Counted from the first letter of the stretch, positions 25,137 to 34,720 are shown. The stretch: 64,000 nucleotides of DNA from Paenibacillus ihbetae (GCF_002741055.1 NZ_CP016809.1:3574501-3638500), one strand, 5' to 3'. A program made the numbers and translations. The notes: generated by a model not told the origin, from the letters alone.

Positions 25137-26540
25137 ATGGATCCGGTGATGCTGGCGCGAATACAGTTCGCATCGACAACCATTTTTCACTTTATTTTCG
25201 TACCGATCTCCATCGGGTTGGCGTTTCTGATCGCCGTCATGGAGACGATGTACGTCGTCAAAGGCCAGGACGTGTATAAACGGATGGCCAAATTCTGGGG
25301 CAAGCTGTTTCTCATTAACTTTGCGGTCGGCGTCGTGACGGGGATTCTGCAAGAATTCCAGTTCGGCATGAACTGGTCCGATTATTCGCGGTTTGTCGGG
25401 GACGTGTTTGGCGCGCCGCTGGCGATCGAAGCCCTGCTGGCTTTTTTTCTCGAATCGACGTTCATCGGCCTGTGGATTTTCGGTTGGGACCGGCTTTCGA
25501 AGAAAGTCCATCTGCTGAGCATATGGCTGGTGTCCTTCGGCACCTTGATGTCGGCGTTCTGGATTCTGGCCGCCAACTCGTTCATGCAGCGTCCGGTCGG
25601 ATTCGAGATCAACAACGGACGGGCGGAGATGAACGATTTCTTCGCGCTGATCACGAACGGTCAGCTGCTGGTGGAATTCCCGCATACGATTTTCGGGGCG
25701 CTGGCTACCGGCGCGTTCCTCGTGGCCGGGGTGAGCGCGTATAAGCTGATGAAGAAGCAGGACGTGGATTTTTTCAAAAAATCGTTCAACCTTGCGATCG
25801 TGGTCGGCCTGCTTACCTCCATTCTGGTTGCGGTGTTCGGCCACCAGCAGGCGCAGTACCTCGTGCAGACCCAGCCGATGAAGATGGCTGCCGCCGAAGG
25901 CCTGTGGGAAACAAGCGAGGATCCGGCACCGTGGACGGTCTTTGCGTCGATCGATCCGGAAAAGCAGGAGAACTCGGCGGAATTCAAAATCCCGTATTTG
26001 CTCAGCTTCCTGTCTTACAGCAAATTTAGCGGCGAAGTGACCGGTATGAAAGAGCTGCAGTCCCAGTATGAGCAGGAGTACGGTCCGGGCGATTATATTC
26101 CTCCGGTGCGCACGACCTTCTGGAGCTTCCGGATTATGGTGGCAGCCGGAACGGCCATGATCCTGCTTGGTCTGTACGGTGCGTGGCTGATGCTGCGCAA
26201 AAAGGTCGAGCAGGCCGGGAAGTGGTTCCTGAGCATGATGCTGTTTGGCATCTCCCTGCCGATCATTGCGAACAGCTCGGGCTGGATTATGACGGAGATC
26301 GGGCGCCAGCCGTGGACGGTGTTCGGGCTCATTACGACGGAGAACAGCATTTCGCCGAATGTCAGCGCCGGGTCGATCCTGTTCTCGCTGATTGTGTTTA
26401 CGGCGATTTACGCGGTGCTGGCGGCTGTCATGGCGTATCTGTTCGTGAAGGTGATCAAGAAAGGACCGTATGCGGAGGAAGCGGATCACCGCCACGCAAG
26501 CGATCCGTTTAACAAGGAGGGCTACAATGCTGTCTCTTAA
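25137..26540 (+). CDS. cydA: cytochrome bd ubiquinol oxidase subunit I
   Basis: A 467-residue membrane protein. His18 (TTIFHFIF) and His183 (VEFPHTIFG) are the expected heme ligands, and GRQPW and GWIMTEIGRQPWTV mark the conserved late helix. The Q-loop is short, as in Firmicutes. With CydB it forms the high-affinity terminal oxidase that reduces oxygen to water under low oxygen. The spacer before the ATG has AAGGAAGGGG. It is first of four overlapping genes cydABCD, behind two Rex/Fnr-like palindromes. Confidence 0.96.
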   Translation: MDPVMLARIQFASTTIFHFIFVPISIGLAFLIAVMETMYVVKGQDVYKRMAKFWGKLFLINFAVGVVTGILQEFQFGMNWSDYSRFVGDVFGAPLAIEALLAFFLESTFIGLWIFGWDRLSKKVHLLSIWLVSFGTLMSAFWILAANSFMQRPVGFEINNGRAEMNDFFALITNGQLLVEFPHTIFGALATGAFLVAGVSAYKLMKKQDVDFFKKSFNLAIVVGLLTSILVAVFGHQQAQYLVQTQPMKMAAAEGLWETSEDPAPWTVFASIDPEKQENSAEFKIPYLLSFLSYSKFSGEVTGMKELQSQYEQEYGPGDYIPPVRTTFWSFRIMVAAGTAMILLGLYGAWLMLRKKVEQAGKWFLSMMLFGISLPIIANSSGWIMTEIGRQPWTVFGLITTENSISPNVSAGSILFSLIVFTAIYAVLAAVMAYLFVKVIKKGPYAEEADHRHASDPFNKEGYNAVS

Positions 26541-27543
26541 TGAAGTATGGTTTGTGCTGGTTGCCGTATTGTTCATCGGGTTCTTTTTTCTCGAGGGCTT
26601 TGATTTCGGCGTTGGGATGTCCACGCAGCTTCTGGCCAAAAGCGACACGGAGCGCCGGGTGCTCATCAATTCCATCGGCCCGTTCTGGGACGCGAACGAG
26701 GTATGGCTGCTGACGGCGGGCGGCGCGATGTTCGCGGCGTTTCCGAACTGGTATGCGACCTTGTTCAGCGGCTTCTACATTCCGCTCGTCTTCCTCCTGC
26801 TGGCCTTGATCGGCCGCGGAGTAGCCTTTGAGTTCCGGGGGAAGGTTGAGAATACCCGCTGGAAAAAAGTATGGGACGGCGCCATATTCACAGGCAGCGT
26901 GCTGCCTCCGTTCCTGCTCGGCGTCGTATTTGCCTGCCTGATCCAGGGGCTGCCGATCAATGAAGCAATGGAAATGCACGCCGGCTTCTTCGATATCGTC
27001 AACGCCTATACGGTGGTCGGCGGGCTGACGATGACGCTGCTGTGCCTGCTGCACGGCTTGATGTTCACGACGCTCCGCACGACGTCGGATTTGCAGGAGC
27101 GCGCACGCTCCATGGCACGGAAGCTGCTGCTTCCGGTCGCGGGACTGTTCGCGGCGTTCGGCGTCATGACGTATTTCATGACGGACGTGTTCGAGCGGCG
27201 GGGCGGCCTGATCGCCGTCCTGCTGGGGCTGGCGCTGCTGGCCTTTCTGCTCGGCGGCTATTTCATGAGCCTGAAGCGGGACGGGTGGGCGTTCGGGATG
27301 ACCGGGGCCGTGATTGCCCTTACGGTAACCTCCGTGTTTGCGGGATTGTTCCCTCGGGTCATGATCAGCTCCATCAGCCAGTCGTTCGATCTGACGATCT
27401 ATAACGCGGCTTCCGGCCCGTATTCGCTGAAGGTGATGACCATCGTGGCCGTCACGCTGCTGCCTTTCGTCTTGGGTTATCAAATCTGGAGTTACTTCGT
27501 TTTCCACAAACGGGTACATGAGAAGGAGCATCTGGAATACTGA
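26527..27543 (+). CDS. cydB: cytochrome bd ubiquinol oxidase subunit II
   Basis: A 338-residue membrane protein with about eight helices. Landmarks are EVWFVLVAVLFIGFFFLEGFDFGVGM at the N-terminus, IGPFWDANEVWLLTAGGAMFAAFPNWYA, and FPRVMISSI near the C-terminus. It stabilises the hemes of CydA in the bd oxidase. The ATG at 26527 has AAGGAGG upstream and overlaps the end of cydA by 14 bp. Its TGA overlaps the cydD ATG. Confidence 0.95.
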   Translation: MLSLNEVWFVLVAVLFIGFFFLEGFDFGVGMSTQLLAKSDTERRVLINSIGPFWDANEVWLLTAGGAMFAAFPNWYATLFSGFYIPLVFLLLALIGRGVAFEFRGKVENTRWKKVWDGAIFTGSVLPPFLLGVVFACLIQGLPINEAMEMHAGFFDIVNAYTVVGGLTMTLLCLLHGLMFTTLRTTSDLQERARSMARKLLLPVAGLFAAFGVMTYFMTDVFERRGGLIAVLLGLALLAFLLGGYFMSLKRDGWAFGMTGAVIALTVTSVFAGLFPRVMISSISQSFDLTIYNAASGPYSLKVMTIVAVTLLPFVLGYQIWSYFVFHKRVHEKEHLEY

Positions 27544-29639
27544 TGGGAAAAGATCTGCTGGGTTACCGTGGCGCCAAGACGACGTTTCTCCTGGTCGCTG
27601 GATGTACCCTGGCACAGAGCATGGCCATCCTCCTGCAGGCCAAATGGCTTGCAGAGACGGTTTCCGCGCTGTTCGCGGGGGCCTCGCTGCAGGAGCAGGG
27701 GGGAACCATTGCCCTGTTCCTTCTTGCTTTTCTGCTGCGGCACGGGGTCGGAGCCGTCCAGCAAGGGCTTGCGCAGCGCTTTGCGGAGCAGACCGGCGCA
27801 AGCCTTCGAAAGGAGCTGCTCGGTGTTCTTTTTCAAAAAGGCTCGGCGCTTGTTAGGGCGGAAGGAACGGGTAATGTGGTTACGCTTGTGCTGGAGGGCA
27901 TCGGCAAGTTCCGCAAATATGCGGAGCTGACCATCCCCCGGTTGATGGGCGCGGGCATAACGCCTGCGCTGGTATGGCTGTACGTATTCATGACCGACCG
28001 GATTTCGGGCATTATTCTGCTCGTCACCATGCCGATTCTGATTGCCTTCCTCATTCTCGTCGGCCTCGCTGCGAGGAAGCAGACCGAACGGCAGCTGGAT
28101 TCTTACCGGTTGCTGTCCAATCATTTCGTCGACTCGCTCCGGGGGTTGATGACGCTGAAATTTCTAGGTCAGAGCCGCAGGCACAGCGCCAGCATTCAGC
28201 AGGTCAGCGAAGATTACCGGAAAGCGACCATGCGCACCTTGCGCGTGGCCTTTCTGTCCTCCTTCGCGCTGGACTTCTTCACGATGCTGTCCGTGGCCTC
28301 CGTTGCGGTTAACCTTGGTCTGCGGCTCATAAACGGCAGCATCGAGCTGCTGCCGGCGCTGCTCGTTCTTATTCTGGCACCGGAGTATTTTCTTCCGGTG
28401 CGTATGGTCGGCGCCGATTTCCACGCCACGCTGGACGGCAAGCAGGCGGGGGAAGCGATGCAGTCGATCATTCGGGCGTCGCGGGCTGAGGGGAAGTGGA
28501 AGCCGTCAGTGTCGGAGGCTGCTCCGAATGGGGGGGCGGATGGCGCCTGCGAAGCCGCTGTGGCCGATTCGGGTGTGGGTGCCGGCGGAGCTGGTTGCAT
28601 ACGCACAGCGGATGCAGCTGACGATGCTGAAGCAGCGGTGTCGATGACAACCGACACGGCAATCGCGGCGACAACCGACGCGGCAGTCGCAGCGACAACC
28701 GACGCGGCAATCGCAGCGACAACCGACGCAGCAATCGCCGCAACGACCAATACAACAATGGCGATGACAGCCGATGCACTGCATGCGGCGAGAACGGATA
28801 CGGCACGTAAAGTCGGAGCGGCTTTCCCAGCCCCGATACTTCAAATTAAGGATAATTCGATAAACCGCGGAAGCTCGCCGGCTGTATTTCGATGGGATGA
28901 TCACAGCATGCTGGAGCTGCGCGGTGTGGGCTTGCGGCATGAGTCGCAGGGGCCGGCCTCTCTGGAGGACGTCAGCTTCCGGATTCCGGGCAAGGGCAGG
29001 ATCGGGATCGTCGGAGAGAGCGGGGCCGGCAAATCCACGCTCATCGATCTGCTCGGCGGCTTTGCGGCTCCTACTGCAGGCGAGATCAGGCTGAACGGCG
29101 TGAAGCTGGAGGAAGGGAACCGCGAGACATGGCGAAGCGGGGTGACGTATATGCCGCAGCATCCGTATTTGTTCAGCAGCACGCTTCAGGACAATGTGCG
29201 GTTCTATGCGCCGGATGCTTCCGACGCGGACGTTCTGGCCGCTGTCGAGGCGGCGGGACTGATTGATCTTGTCCGCACGCTGCCGAAAGGACTCCATGAA
29301 ATGATCGGAGCCGGAGGGCGGGCTTTAAGCGGCGGGCAGGCCCAGCGCGTCGCCTTGGCGAGAGCGCTGCTCGGCGGCAGGCAGGTGCTGCTGCTGGATG
29401 AGCCGACGGCTCATCTTGACATTGAGACGGAATATGAGCTGAAAGAAACGATGCTGTCCCTATTTCGGGACAGGTGGGTATTTCTAGCGACGCACAGACT
29501 GCACTGGATGCGGGATATGGATTTTATGATCGTGCTCCACCGGGGGCGCGTGGCGGAAACGGGAACCCATGAGGAGTTAATACAGTTGAAGGGCGTGTAT
29601 TACGGCTTGATTACATCGCAGATGGAGGGAATCGGATGA
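27543..29639 (+). CDS. cydD: CydD ABC exporter subunit with long repeat linker
   Basis: A 698-residue half-transporter; relatives are usually near 575-580. Residues 1-~310 are the six-helix membrane domain. Residues ~456-698 are the ATPase: Walker A GESGAGKST, Q-loop YMPQHPYLF, signature LSGGQAQRVALARAL, Walker B LLLDEPTAHLD, and H-loop ATHRL. Between them lies a ~135-residue linker with about five 8-residue repeats of the type ATTDAAIA (~residues 370-415), encoded by 24-bp tandem repeats at 28644-28787. With CydC it exports cysteine/glutathione and is needed for cytochrome bd assembly. It starts at 27543 in a TGATG overlap with cydB. Confidence 0.92.
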   Translation: MGKDLLGYRGAKTTFLLVAGCTLAQSMAILLQAKWLAETVSALFAGASLQEQGGTIALFLLAFLLRHGVGAVQQGLAQRFAEQTGASLRKELLGVLFQKGSALVRAEGTGNVVTLVLEGIGKFRKYAELTIPRLMGAGITPALVWLYVFMTDRISGIILLVTMPILIAFLILVGLAARKQTERQLDSYRLLSNHFVDSLRGLMTLKFLGQSRRHSASIQQVSEDYRKATMRTLRVAFLSSFALDFFTMLSVASVAVNLGLRLINGSIELLPALLVLILAPEYFLPVRMVGADFHATLDGKQAGEAMQSIIRASRAEGKWKPSVSEAAPNGGADGACEAAVADSGVGAGGAGCIRTADAADDAEAAVSMTTDTAIAATTDAAVAATTDAAIAATTDAAIAATTNTTMAMTADALHAARTDTARKVGAAFPAPILQIKDNSINRGSSPAVFRWDDHSMLELRGVGLRHESQGPASLEDVSFRIPGKGRIGIVGESGAGKSTLIDLLGGFAAPTAGEIRLNGVKLEEGNRETWRSGVTYMPQHPYLFSSTLQDNVRFYAPDASDADVLAAVEAAGLIDLVRTLPKGLHEMIGAGGRALSGGQAQRVALARALLGGRQVLLLDEPTAHLDIETEYELKETMLSLFRDRWVFLATHRLHWMRDMDFMIVLHRGRVAETGTHEELIQLKGVYYGLITSQMEGIG
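28644..28787 (+). repeat. 24-bp coding tandem repeat inside cydD
   Basis: The unit GCGACAACCGACGCGGCAAT plus CGCA repeats with few changes at 28668, 28692 and 28716. More diverged copies flank it at 28644, 28740 and 28764. The third codon positions are nearly identical between the central copies, which points to recent slippage or unequal exchange rather than old duplication. Confidence 0.85.
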
Positions 29640-31636
29640 AGCAGGAATCGTGGTTTCGGCCTTATGTGACGGCAAATTTCTGGCGCTTTCTGCTCATTGC
29701 CGTGCTCGGCGTGCTTACCGTTCTGTTTGCCTGCATGCTGATGCTTACGTCCGGGTACCTGATCTCGAAGTCCGCGCTCCGTCCGGAGAATATTCTGATG
29801 GTGTATGTGCCGACGGTGGGCGTCCGTACATTCGGGATCGGACGGGCCGTCCTGCATTATGCGGAACGACTTGTAGGGCATGATACGATTCTCCGTATCC
29901 TGTCCCGGATGCGGCTCCGGCTGTACCGGATTCTGGAGCCTCAGGCGCTCCGGTTGTCTTCCCGCTACCGGACCGGCGATCTGCTCGGCGTGCTCTCCGA
30001 TGACATCGAGTATTTGCAGGACGTCTACATCCGCACGGTGTTTCCGTCGTTCGTGGCACTGGTCCTCTATGCCGGCTTAATTGCGGCAGCTGGGCTATTC
30101 GATCCGGTGTTCGCTCTTCTGCTCGCTATTTATGTGGCCGTACTGGTATTCGTGCTCCCGCTTATTTCCCTGCTGCTGACGAAGCGGAAGAACCGGGAGA
30201 TGAAGCAGGCGAGGAACCGGCTGTATCAGAAGCTGACCGATGCGGTGCTTGGCATGCATGAATGGTATGTCAGCGGCCGGCAGCAGCAGTTTCTGACGGG
30301 CTACGAGGAGGATGAAGCCGAGGTGGACCGGATTGACCGGGCGCTGAAGCGGTGGGCGCGGCTGCGCGGCTTCATCGGGCAGACGATCGTTGCGGTCACC
30401 GTGGTCACGGTGGTGTTTTGGTCGGGCAAGCAGCATGCGGCCGGCGCACTGGACGTTACGCTGATCGCGGCAATGGTGCTCGCGGTGTTTCCGCTGATGG
30501 ATGCTTTTCTGCCGGTGTCTGAGGCGGTGGAGCGGATTCCGTCGTATGGTCAATCCGTTCAGCGATTGAAGGCCGTCGGGCATGGCGAAGACTCTGCTGA
30601 GATTGGATACCCGGTGCAGCCGTCGCTGACCCGGGGCGAAATGGATGCCGTCATTCGAAGCGGCGCGCATATAAAGGTGGATTCGGTCTCGTTTCAATAT
30701 GCAACAAATGCGACCGATGCAACACTTTCACCAGATGCGTCTGCAGCAAATTCACCAGCAGTACATCAAACAGCAGTACATCAAACAGCAGCACATCAAA
30801 CAGCAGAGACAGCACACTCAACAGATGAGACACACTTAACGAATGCGATTCACTCAACAGATGCGATCCACTCAACAGATGCAGCACATTCAAAAGATCC
30901 GGTACATCCGGCACGTTGGGCAGGTGCAACTGCATCATGCTCTTTTGACAACGGTACACAGGCGCTCCGGGACATCTCCCTCGACGTACCCGCCGGGGCC
31001 AAGGTGGCGGTCATTGGACGCTCAGGCGCCGGCAAATCGACCTTGCTGCAGCTTATCCAGGGCGTCCTGGCACCCTCGTCGGGCACGGTTACGATCGGCG
31101 GCATGGATGCGGCCCGCTTTGGCGACGATATCTCGTCCGTGATTTCCGTCCTCAATCAGAGCCCGCATCTGTTCGATACGACACTGGCAAACAATATCCG
31201 GCTCGGGCGACCGGATGCCACGGAAGCGGAGATCCTGCAGGCTGCTGCGATGGCCCGGCTTACCCCGCTGGTCGACTCCCTCCCGGACGGACTTCATACC
31301 CGCATGCAGGAAGCGGGGCAGCGTTTCTCCGGAGGAGAGCGCCAGCGTGTAGCCCTTGCCCGCATACTGCTGCAGAAGCGTCCGGTCGTTATCCTTGATG
31401 AACCGACGGTTGGACTGGATCCCAGAACGGAGCGCGAGCTGCTCTCTACCATCTTTTCCAGCCTTCAGGACCGGACGCTGATCTGGGTGACCCATCATCT
31501 CGTCGGTGTCGAGCGGATGGATGAGATCCTGTTCTTGGAGCAAGGGAGAGTTGTCATGCGCGGAACGCACGAGGAGCTGATGGAGCGCTGCCCAAGGTAT
31601 CGCGGGTTGTATCGGCTTGACCGCCCGGGCGCATAA
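29636..31636 (+). CDS. cydC: CydC ABC exporter subunit with insert in the ATPase domain
   Basis: A 666-residue half-transporter. The membrane domain (1-~310) is followed by the ATPase: A-loop strand VDSVSFQY (~348-355), Walker A GRSGAGKST, Q-loop VLNQSPHLFD, signature FSGGERQRVALARIL, Walker B VVILDEPTVGLD, H-loop THHL. About 85 residues (~356-440) are inserted right after the A-loop Tyr and before QALRDISL. The insert is rich in His, Thr, Ser and Ala with repeats such as VHQTA and HSTDAI, and its codons are A-rich unlike the rest. The start overlaps cydD (ATGA). Role as CydD partner in thiol export. Confidence 0.92.
   Translation: MKQESWFRPYVTANFWRFLLIAVLGVLTVLFACMLMLTSGYLISKSALRPENILMVYVPTVGVRTFGIGRAVLHYAERLVGHDTILRILSRMRLRLYRILEPQALRLSSRYRTGDLLGVLSDDIEYLQDVYIRTVFPSFVALVLYAGLIAAAGLFDPVFALLLAIYVAVLVFVLPLISLLLTKRKNREMKQARNRLYQKLTDAVLGMHEWYVSGRQQQFLTGYEEDEAEVDRIDRALKRWARLRGFIGQTIVAVTVVTVVFWSGKQHAAGALDVTLIAAMVLAVFPLMDAFLPVSEAVERIPSYGQSVQRLKAVGHGEDSAEIGYPVQPSLTRGEMDAVIRSGAHIKVDSVSFQYATNATDATLSPDASAANSPAVHQTAVHQTAAHQTAETAHSTDETHLTNAIHSTDAIHSTDAAHSKDPVHPARWAGATASCSFDNGTQALRDISLDVPAGAKVAVIGRSGAGKSTLLQLIQGVLAPSSGTVTIGGMDAARFGDDISSVISVLNQSPHLFDTTLANNIRLGRPDATEAEILQAAAMARLTPLVDSLPDGLHTRMQEAGQRFSGGERQRVALARILLQKRPVVILDEPTVGLDPRTERELLSTIFSSLQDRTLIWVTHHLVGVERMDEILFLEQGRVVMRGTHEELMERCPRYRGLYRLDRPGA
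30701..30957 (+). repeat. low-complexity repeat insert inside cydC
   Basis: Three copies of a 15-bp unit (GTACATCAAACAGCA, last copy GCACATCAAACAGCA) at ~30760-30805 are followed by repeats of CACTCAACAGATGCGAT (~30846-30890). The whole tract is A- and C-rich and poor in G, unlike the GC-rich coding sequence around it. The reading frame is kept throughout. Confidence 0.8.
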
Positions 31637-31734
31637 TCGGAATAGGAATATGCCTGAACCATTCCATTGTTTCTCTTATCGGACCGATAAAAGATCGCAA
31701 TCCAAAGCACGGCTGGAAAGATGTAACATGGTCT

Positions 31735-31746
31735 TAGACCGGTCTA
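31735..31746. promoter_or_regulatory. TetR-type palindrome upstream of the DUF2332 gene
   Basis: TAGACCGGTCTA is a perfect 12-bp palindrome lying 27 bp before the start codon and overlapping a TATACA that could be a -10 box. Such sites are common operators of TetR/AcrR repressors. No such regulator is encoded nearby. Confidence 0.4.
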
Positions 31747-31773
31747 TACATTTTTTCGTTAGGAGAGTGACAT

Positions 31774-32799
31774 ATGGATCAGGAGCGGCTAGTGAGGGTG
31801 TTTCGGCATTTTGCCGATAAGGAGTTTCCGGGATCCAGCGATCTGTACGCGCATTTGGCGCGGCAGATCGCCGGCGACGCGGAGGTTTTGGCGATAGCTG
31901 CGCAGGCTTCGCCCGGACAGCCGGTGCCCAATCTGCTGTTCGGCGCGGTTCAGTACTTGCTGCTGAAGGGCAAGGGGGCAGCGCTTAGCGCCTACTATCC
32001 GGGGCTCGCGGAGGAGCCGAAGGAAATGGAGGCAAGCTATCCGCATTTTCGGACATTTGTGCTGGAGCATAGGGAAGGGATTATAGAGATCCTACGAAGC
32101 AAGCGGGTGCAGACGAACGAGGTCCGGCGCTGTGCGTATCTTTATCCGGTGTTCTGCTCCGTGTACGCCAAGGTGCAAAAGCCGCTCGCCCTTGTGGAGC
32201 TGGGGTGCAGCGCCGGACTGCAGCTGCTGTGGGATCAGTATGGCTACGCTTACGGCGGCCAGGAGGTATACGGCAACAAGCACTCCGCCGTTCGCATCGA
32301 AGCCGGGATCAGGGGCGATAAGGCTCCGTTTCTGCTCTCTTCCAGTCCCCCGGTCGTCTACCGGATGGGGATCGATCTTCACGTGAACGACGTGCACAGC
32401 GCGGAGGATATATTGTGGCTGCGGGCGCTGATCTGGCCGGGCAATCCCGGCCGGGTATCGATGCTCGAGCAAGCCGCAGCTCTTCTGAAGAGCCGGTCCG
32501 ACATTCGGTTCGTAGAAGGGGACGGGACGGAGCTGCTGCCCGGCCTGGTGCGGGACATTCCCGAAGAGGCCGCTGTATGCGTTTTTCATACGCATGTAGC
32601 CAACCAGATTCCCGAGGATAACAAACATCGGCTGCTCCATCATCTGAACGATATCGGCAAACACCGCGACATCGTCCATGTGTACAACAATATGTGGGAT
32701 GGCGATCTCCATGCTGACTTGATTGTCGGCGGCATATCGAGCGAACAGACCATTCTTAGAGCCGACGGTCATGGGCGCTGGTTCGAATGGCTGGCGTGA
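31774..32799 (+). CDS. DUF2332 family protein
   Basis: A 341-residue protein. The segment LALVELGCSAGLQLLWDQYGYAYGG (~138-162) resembles a SAM-binding glycine loop and is the signature of DUF2332. Later parts such as VHSAEDILWLRALIWPGNPGR, RFVEGDGTELLPGLV and VCVFHTHVANQIP also fit. The family is widespread in Gram-positives and has no established function; a Rossmann-like methyltransferase fold is plausible but unproven. GGAGAG precedes the ATG. It is a single gene with a palindrome in its promoter region. Confidence 0.82.
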   Translation: MDQERLVRVFRHFADKEFPGSSDLYAHLARQIAGDAEVLAIAAQASPGQPVPNLLFGAVQYLLLKGKGAALSAYYPGLAEEPKEMEASYPHFRTFVLEHREGIIEILRSKRVQTNEVRRCAYLYPVFCSVYAKVQKPLALVELGCSAGLQLLWDQYGYAYGGQEVYGNKHSAVRIEAGIRGDKAPFLLSSSPPVVYRMGIDLHVNDVHSAEDILWLRALIWPGNPGRVSMLEQAAALLKSRSDIRFVEGDGTELLPGLVRDIPEEAAVCVFHTHVANQIPEDNKHRLLHHLNDIGKHRDIVHVYNNMWDGDLHADLIVGGISSEQTILRADGHGRWFEWLA

Positions 32800-32973
32800 A
32801 TCGCCAGTAATCGTGTATTTTTCGAAGCCGTTTGAAATCCTGCTTCGTCTTCATTCCGCTTCACCAAGCCGTCTGCCATCCTTCTCCGTGCTTTCATTTC
32901 GCTTCTCCATACCGCGGCATTTTTCTCCAGCGCCAGACTGTGCCATAATAGGGGAGATGGAATATAAATAGGA

Positions 32974-33250
32974 GTTCAAAAAGTCGGTTTTTCAGCACCG
33001 AGGCTTATCCTTCCGAAGTGCGTTTTTTCAAAACGCTTTAGGTTGGATGAAGCTATGGACGTCAGGAGTGGAGCTACACGTTTTCGCAGAAAACGCCTTC
33101 GAAAGCATCTGCTGTTTTGGGTACGTGAGCACTAAAATGTTTCCGCAGGAAACATGCTTCGGAAGCATCTGCTTAGGCCCGGCTGAATTCAAGATTCGAT
33201 GCCGAGTTACTTCTTGATTCACTTCGTGATCAAAAGACTACTTTTTGAAC
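32974..33250. repeat. MITE-like repeat with internal hairpins
   Basis: Terminal inverted repeats GTTCAAAAAGT (32974-32984) and ACTTTTTGAAC (33240-33250) bound a 277-bp noncoding element. Inside are three perfect hairpins: GCGTTTT/AAAACGC (33020-33036), CGTTTTC-GCA-GAAAACG (33079-33095) and ATGTTTCC-GCA-GGAAACAT (33137-33155). The last two head a direct repeat that continues to GAAAGCATCTGCT and GGAAGCATCTGCT. It fills most of the 506-bp gap 32800-33305; no ORF with a ribosome site is seen there. A TTGAAC in the right end might act as a -35 for fumC. Confidence 0.65.
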
Positions 33251-33305
33251 AACCTCTATAAAGCGTTTAATGCTGAAATCAAGGATGCCAAAGGAGGAAG
33301 ACAAG

Positions 33306-34694
33306 ATGGAATACCGTATTGAGAAGGATACGCTAGGTGAGGTGAAGGTGCCTGCCGATAAGCTCTGGGCCGCCCAAACGCAGCGCAGCTCCGAGAATTT
33401 CCGGATCGGCACGGAAACGATGCCGAAGGAGATTATCCGGGCGTTCGCCGTGTTGAAGAAGAGCGCCGCGATTGTCAACGGCAAGCTTGGCAAGCTGAAT
33501 GAAGACAAGGTCTGGGCCATTACCGTCGCAGCCGATGAAATCATTGAAGGCAAGCATGATGAGCATTTTCCCCTTGTCGTTTGGCAGACAGGCAGCGGCA
33601 CGCAGTCCAATATGAACGTGAATGAAGTTATCGCGAACCGGGGGAACCAGCTGCTTCAGGAAAAGGGTAGCGACCAGCGCATTCACCCCAACGATGACGT
33701 GAATAAATCCCAAAGCTCCAACGACACCTTCCCGACGGCGATGCATATGGCTGCCGTTATCGCAATGGAGGACAGCGTGCTGCCGTCGCTTCAACGGCTC
33801 AAGAAGACGCTGAAAGAGAAGAGCGAGGAGTACAAGGATCTCATTAAAATCGGCCGCACGCATCTTCAGGATGCCACGCCGCTTACGCTGGGGCAGGAAA
33901 TCAGCGGCTGGCATCGGATGCTGGAGAAATGCGAGCTTATGATCGCTTCCTCGATCGAGCCGCTGCGGGAGCTGGCGATCGGCGGCACGGCCGTCGGCAC
34001 GGGCATCAATGCCCATCCGAAATTCGGCGAGATGACCGCGGCGGAAATCAGCCTGCAAATCGGCAAAAGCTACACCTCCGCCAGCAATAAGTTCCACTCG
34101 CTGACAAGCCATGACGAAGTGGTCTTTGCACACGGAGCGCTCAAGGCGCTGGCTGCCGATCTGATGAAGATCGCCAATGACGTGCGCTGGCTGGCGAGCG
34201 GGCCCCGCTCCGGCATCGGGGAGCTGACGATACCGGCCAACGAGCCGGGAAGCTCGATCATGCCGGGCAAAGTGAATCCGACCCAGAGCGAGGCGCTTAC
34301 CATGGTGGTATGCCAGGTGATGGGGAACGATGCAACGATCGGGTTCGCGGCAAGCCAGGGCAATTTCGAGCTGAACGTATTCAAGCCGGTGATCATTTAT
34401 AATTTCCTGCAATCCGCACGCCTGCTGTCGGATGCGATGGATTCGTTCGACCGGAACTGCGCGGTCGGCATCGAAGCGAATCTCGATGTCATCCGCGGCA
34501 ATATGGAGCGTTCGCTCATGCTGGTAACGGCGTTGAATCCGCATATTGGCTACGAGAATGCGGCCGCGATCGCTAAACGCGCGCATCAAGAGGGCACGAC
34601 CCTTCGGGAAGCGGCGCTGGCGAGCGGGCTGCTGACCGCCGAGGAATTCGACCGGATCGTGCGGCCGGAAGAGATGATCCATCCGAAGGAATAG
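33306..34694 (+). CDS. fumC: fumarate hydratase, class II
   Basis: A 462-residue enzyme of normal length. [17 protein letters not shown] is the fumarase/aspartase signature; [36 protein letters not shown] and [16 protein letters not shown] are the other active-site blocks. It interconverts fumarate and malate in the TCA cycle. Aspartase is less likely given ANRG and the spacing. AAAGGAGG lies 8 bases before the ATG at 33306; an in-frame start at 33270 lacks a ribosome site. It is monocistronic, with the repeat element upstream and a terminator downstream. Confidence 0.95.
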   Translation: MEYRIEKDTLGEVKVPADKLWAAQTQRSSENFRIGTETMPKEIIRAFAVLKKSAAIVNGKLGKLNEDKVWAITVAADEIIEGKHDEHFPLVVWQTGSGTQSNMNVNEVIANRGNQLLQEKGSDQRIHPNDDVNKSQSSNDTFPTAMHMAAVIAMEDSVLPSLQRLKKTLKEKSEEYKDLIKIGRTHLQDATPLTLGQEISGWHRMLEKCELMIASSIEPLRELAIGGTAVGTGINAHPKFGEMTAAEISLQIGKSYTSASNKFHSLTSHDEVVFAHGALKALAADLMKIANDVRWLASGPRSGIGELTIPANEPGSSIMPGKVNPTQSEALTMVVCQVMGNDATIGFAASQGNFELNVFKPVIIYNFLQSARLLSDAMDSFDRNCAVGIEANLDVIRGNMERSLMLVTALNPHIGYENAAAIAKRAHQEGTTLREAALASGLLTAEEFDRIVRPEEMIHPKE

Positions 34695-34720
34695 GCAGGA
34701 TGCTGATGCTGAAGGCCAAT

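Noticed and set aside
25008..26675. A 555-codon minus-strand ORF opposite cydA
   Set aside because: His/Arg/Gln-rich shadow of a membrane protein gene; no ribosome site.
28644..28787. Tandem 24-bp repeats that look like a short CRISPR or minisatellite
   Set aside because: There are no unique spacers and the units code in frame for a linker in CydD, so it is annotated as a coding repeat.
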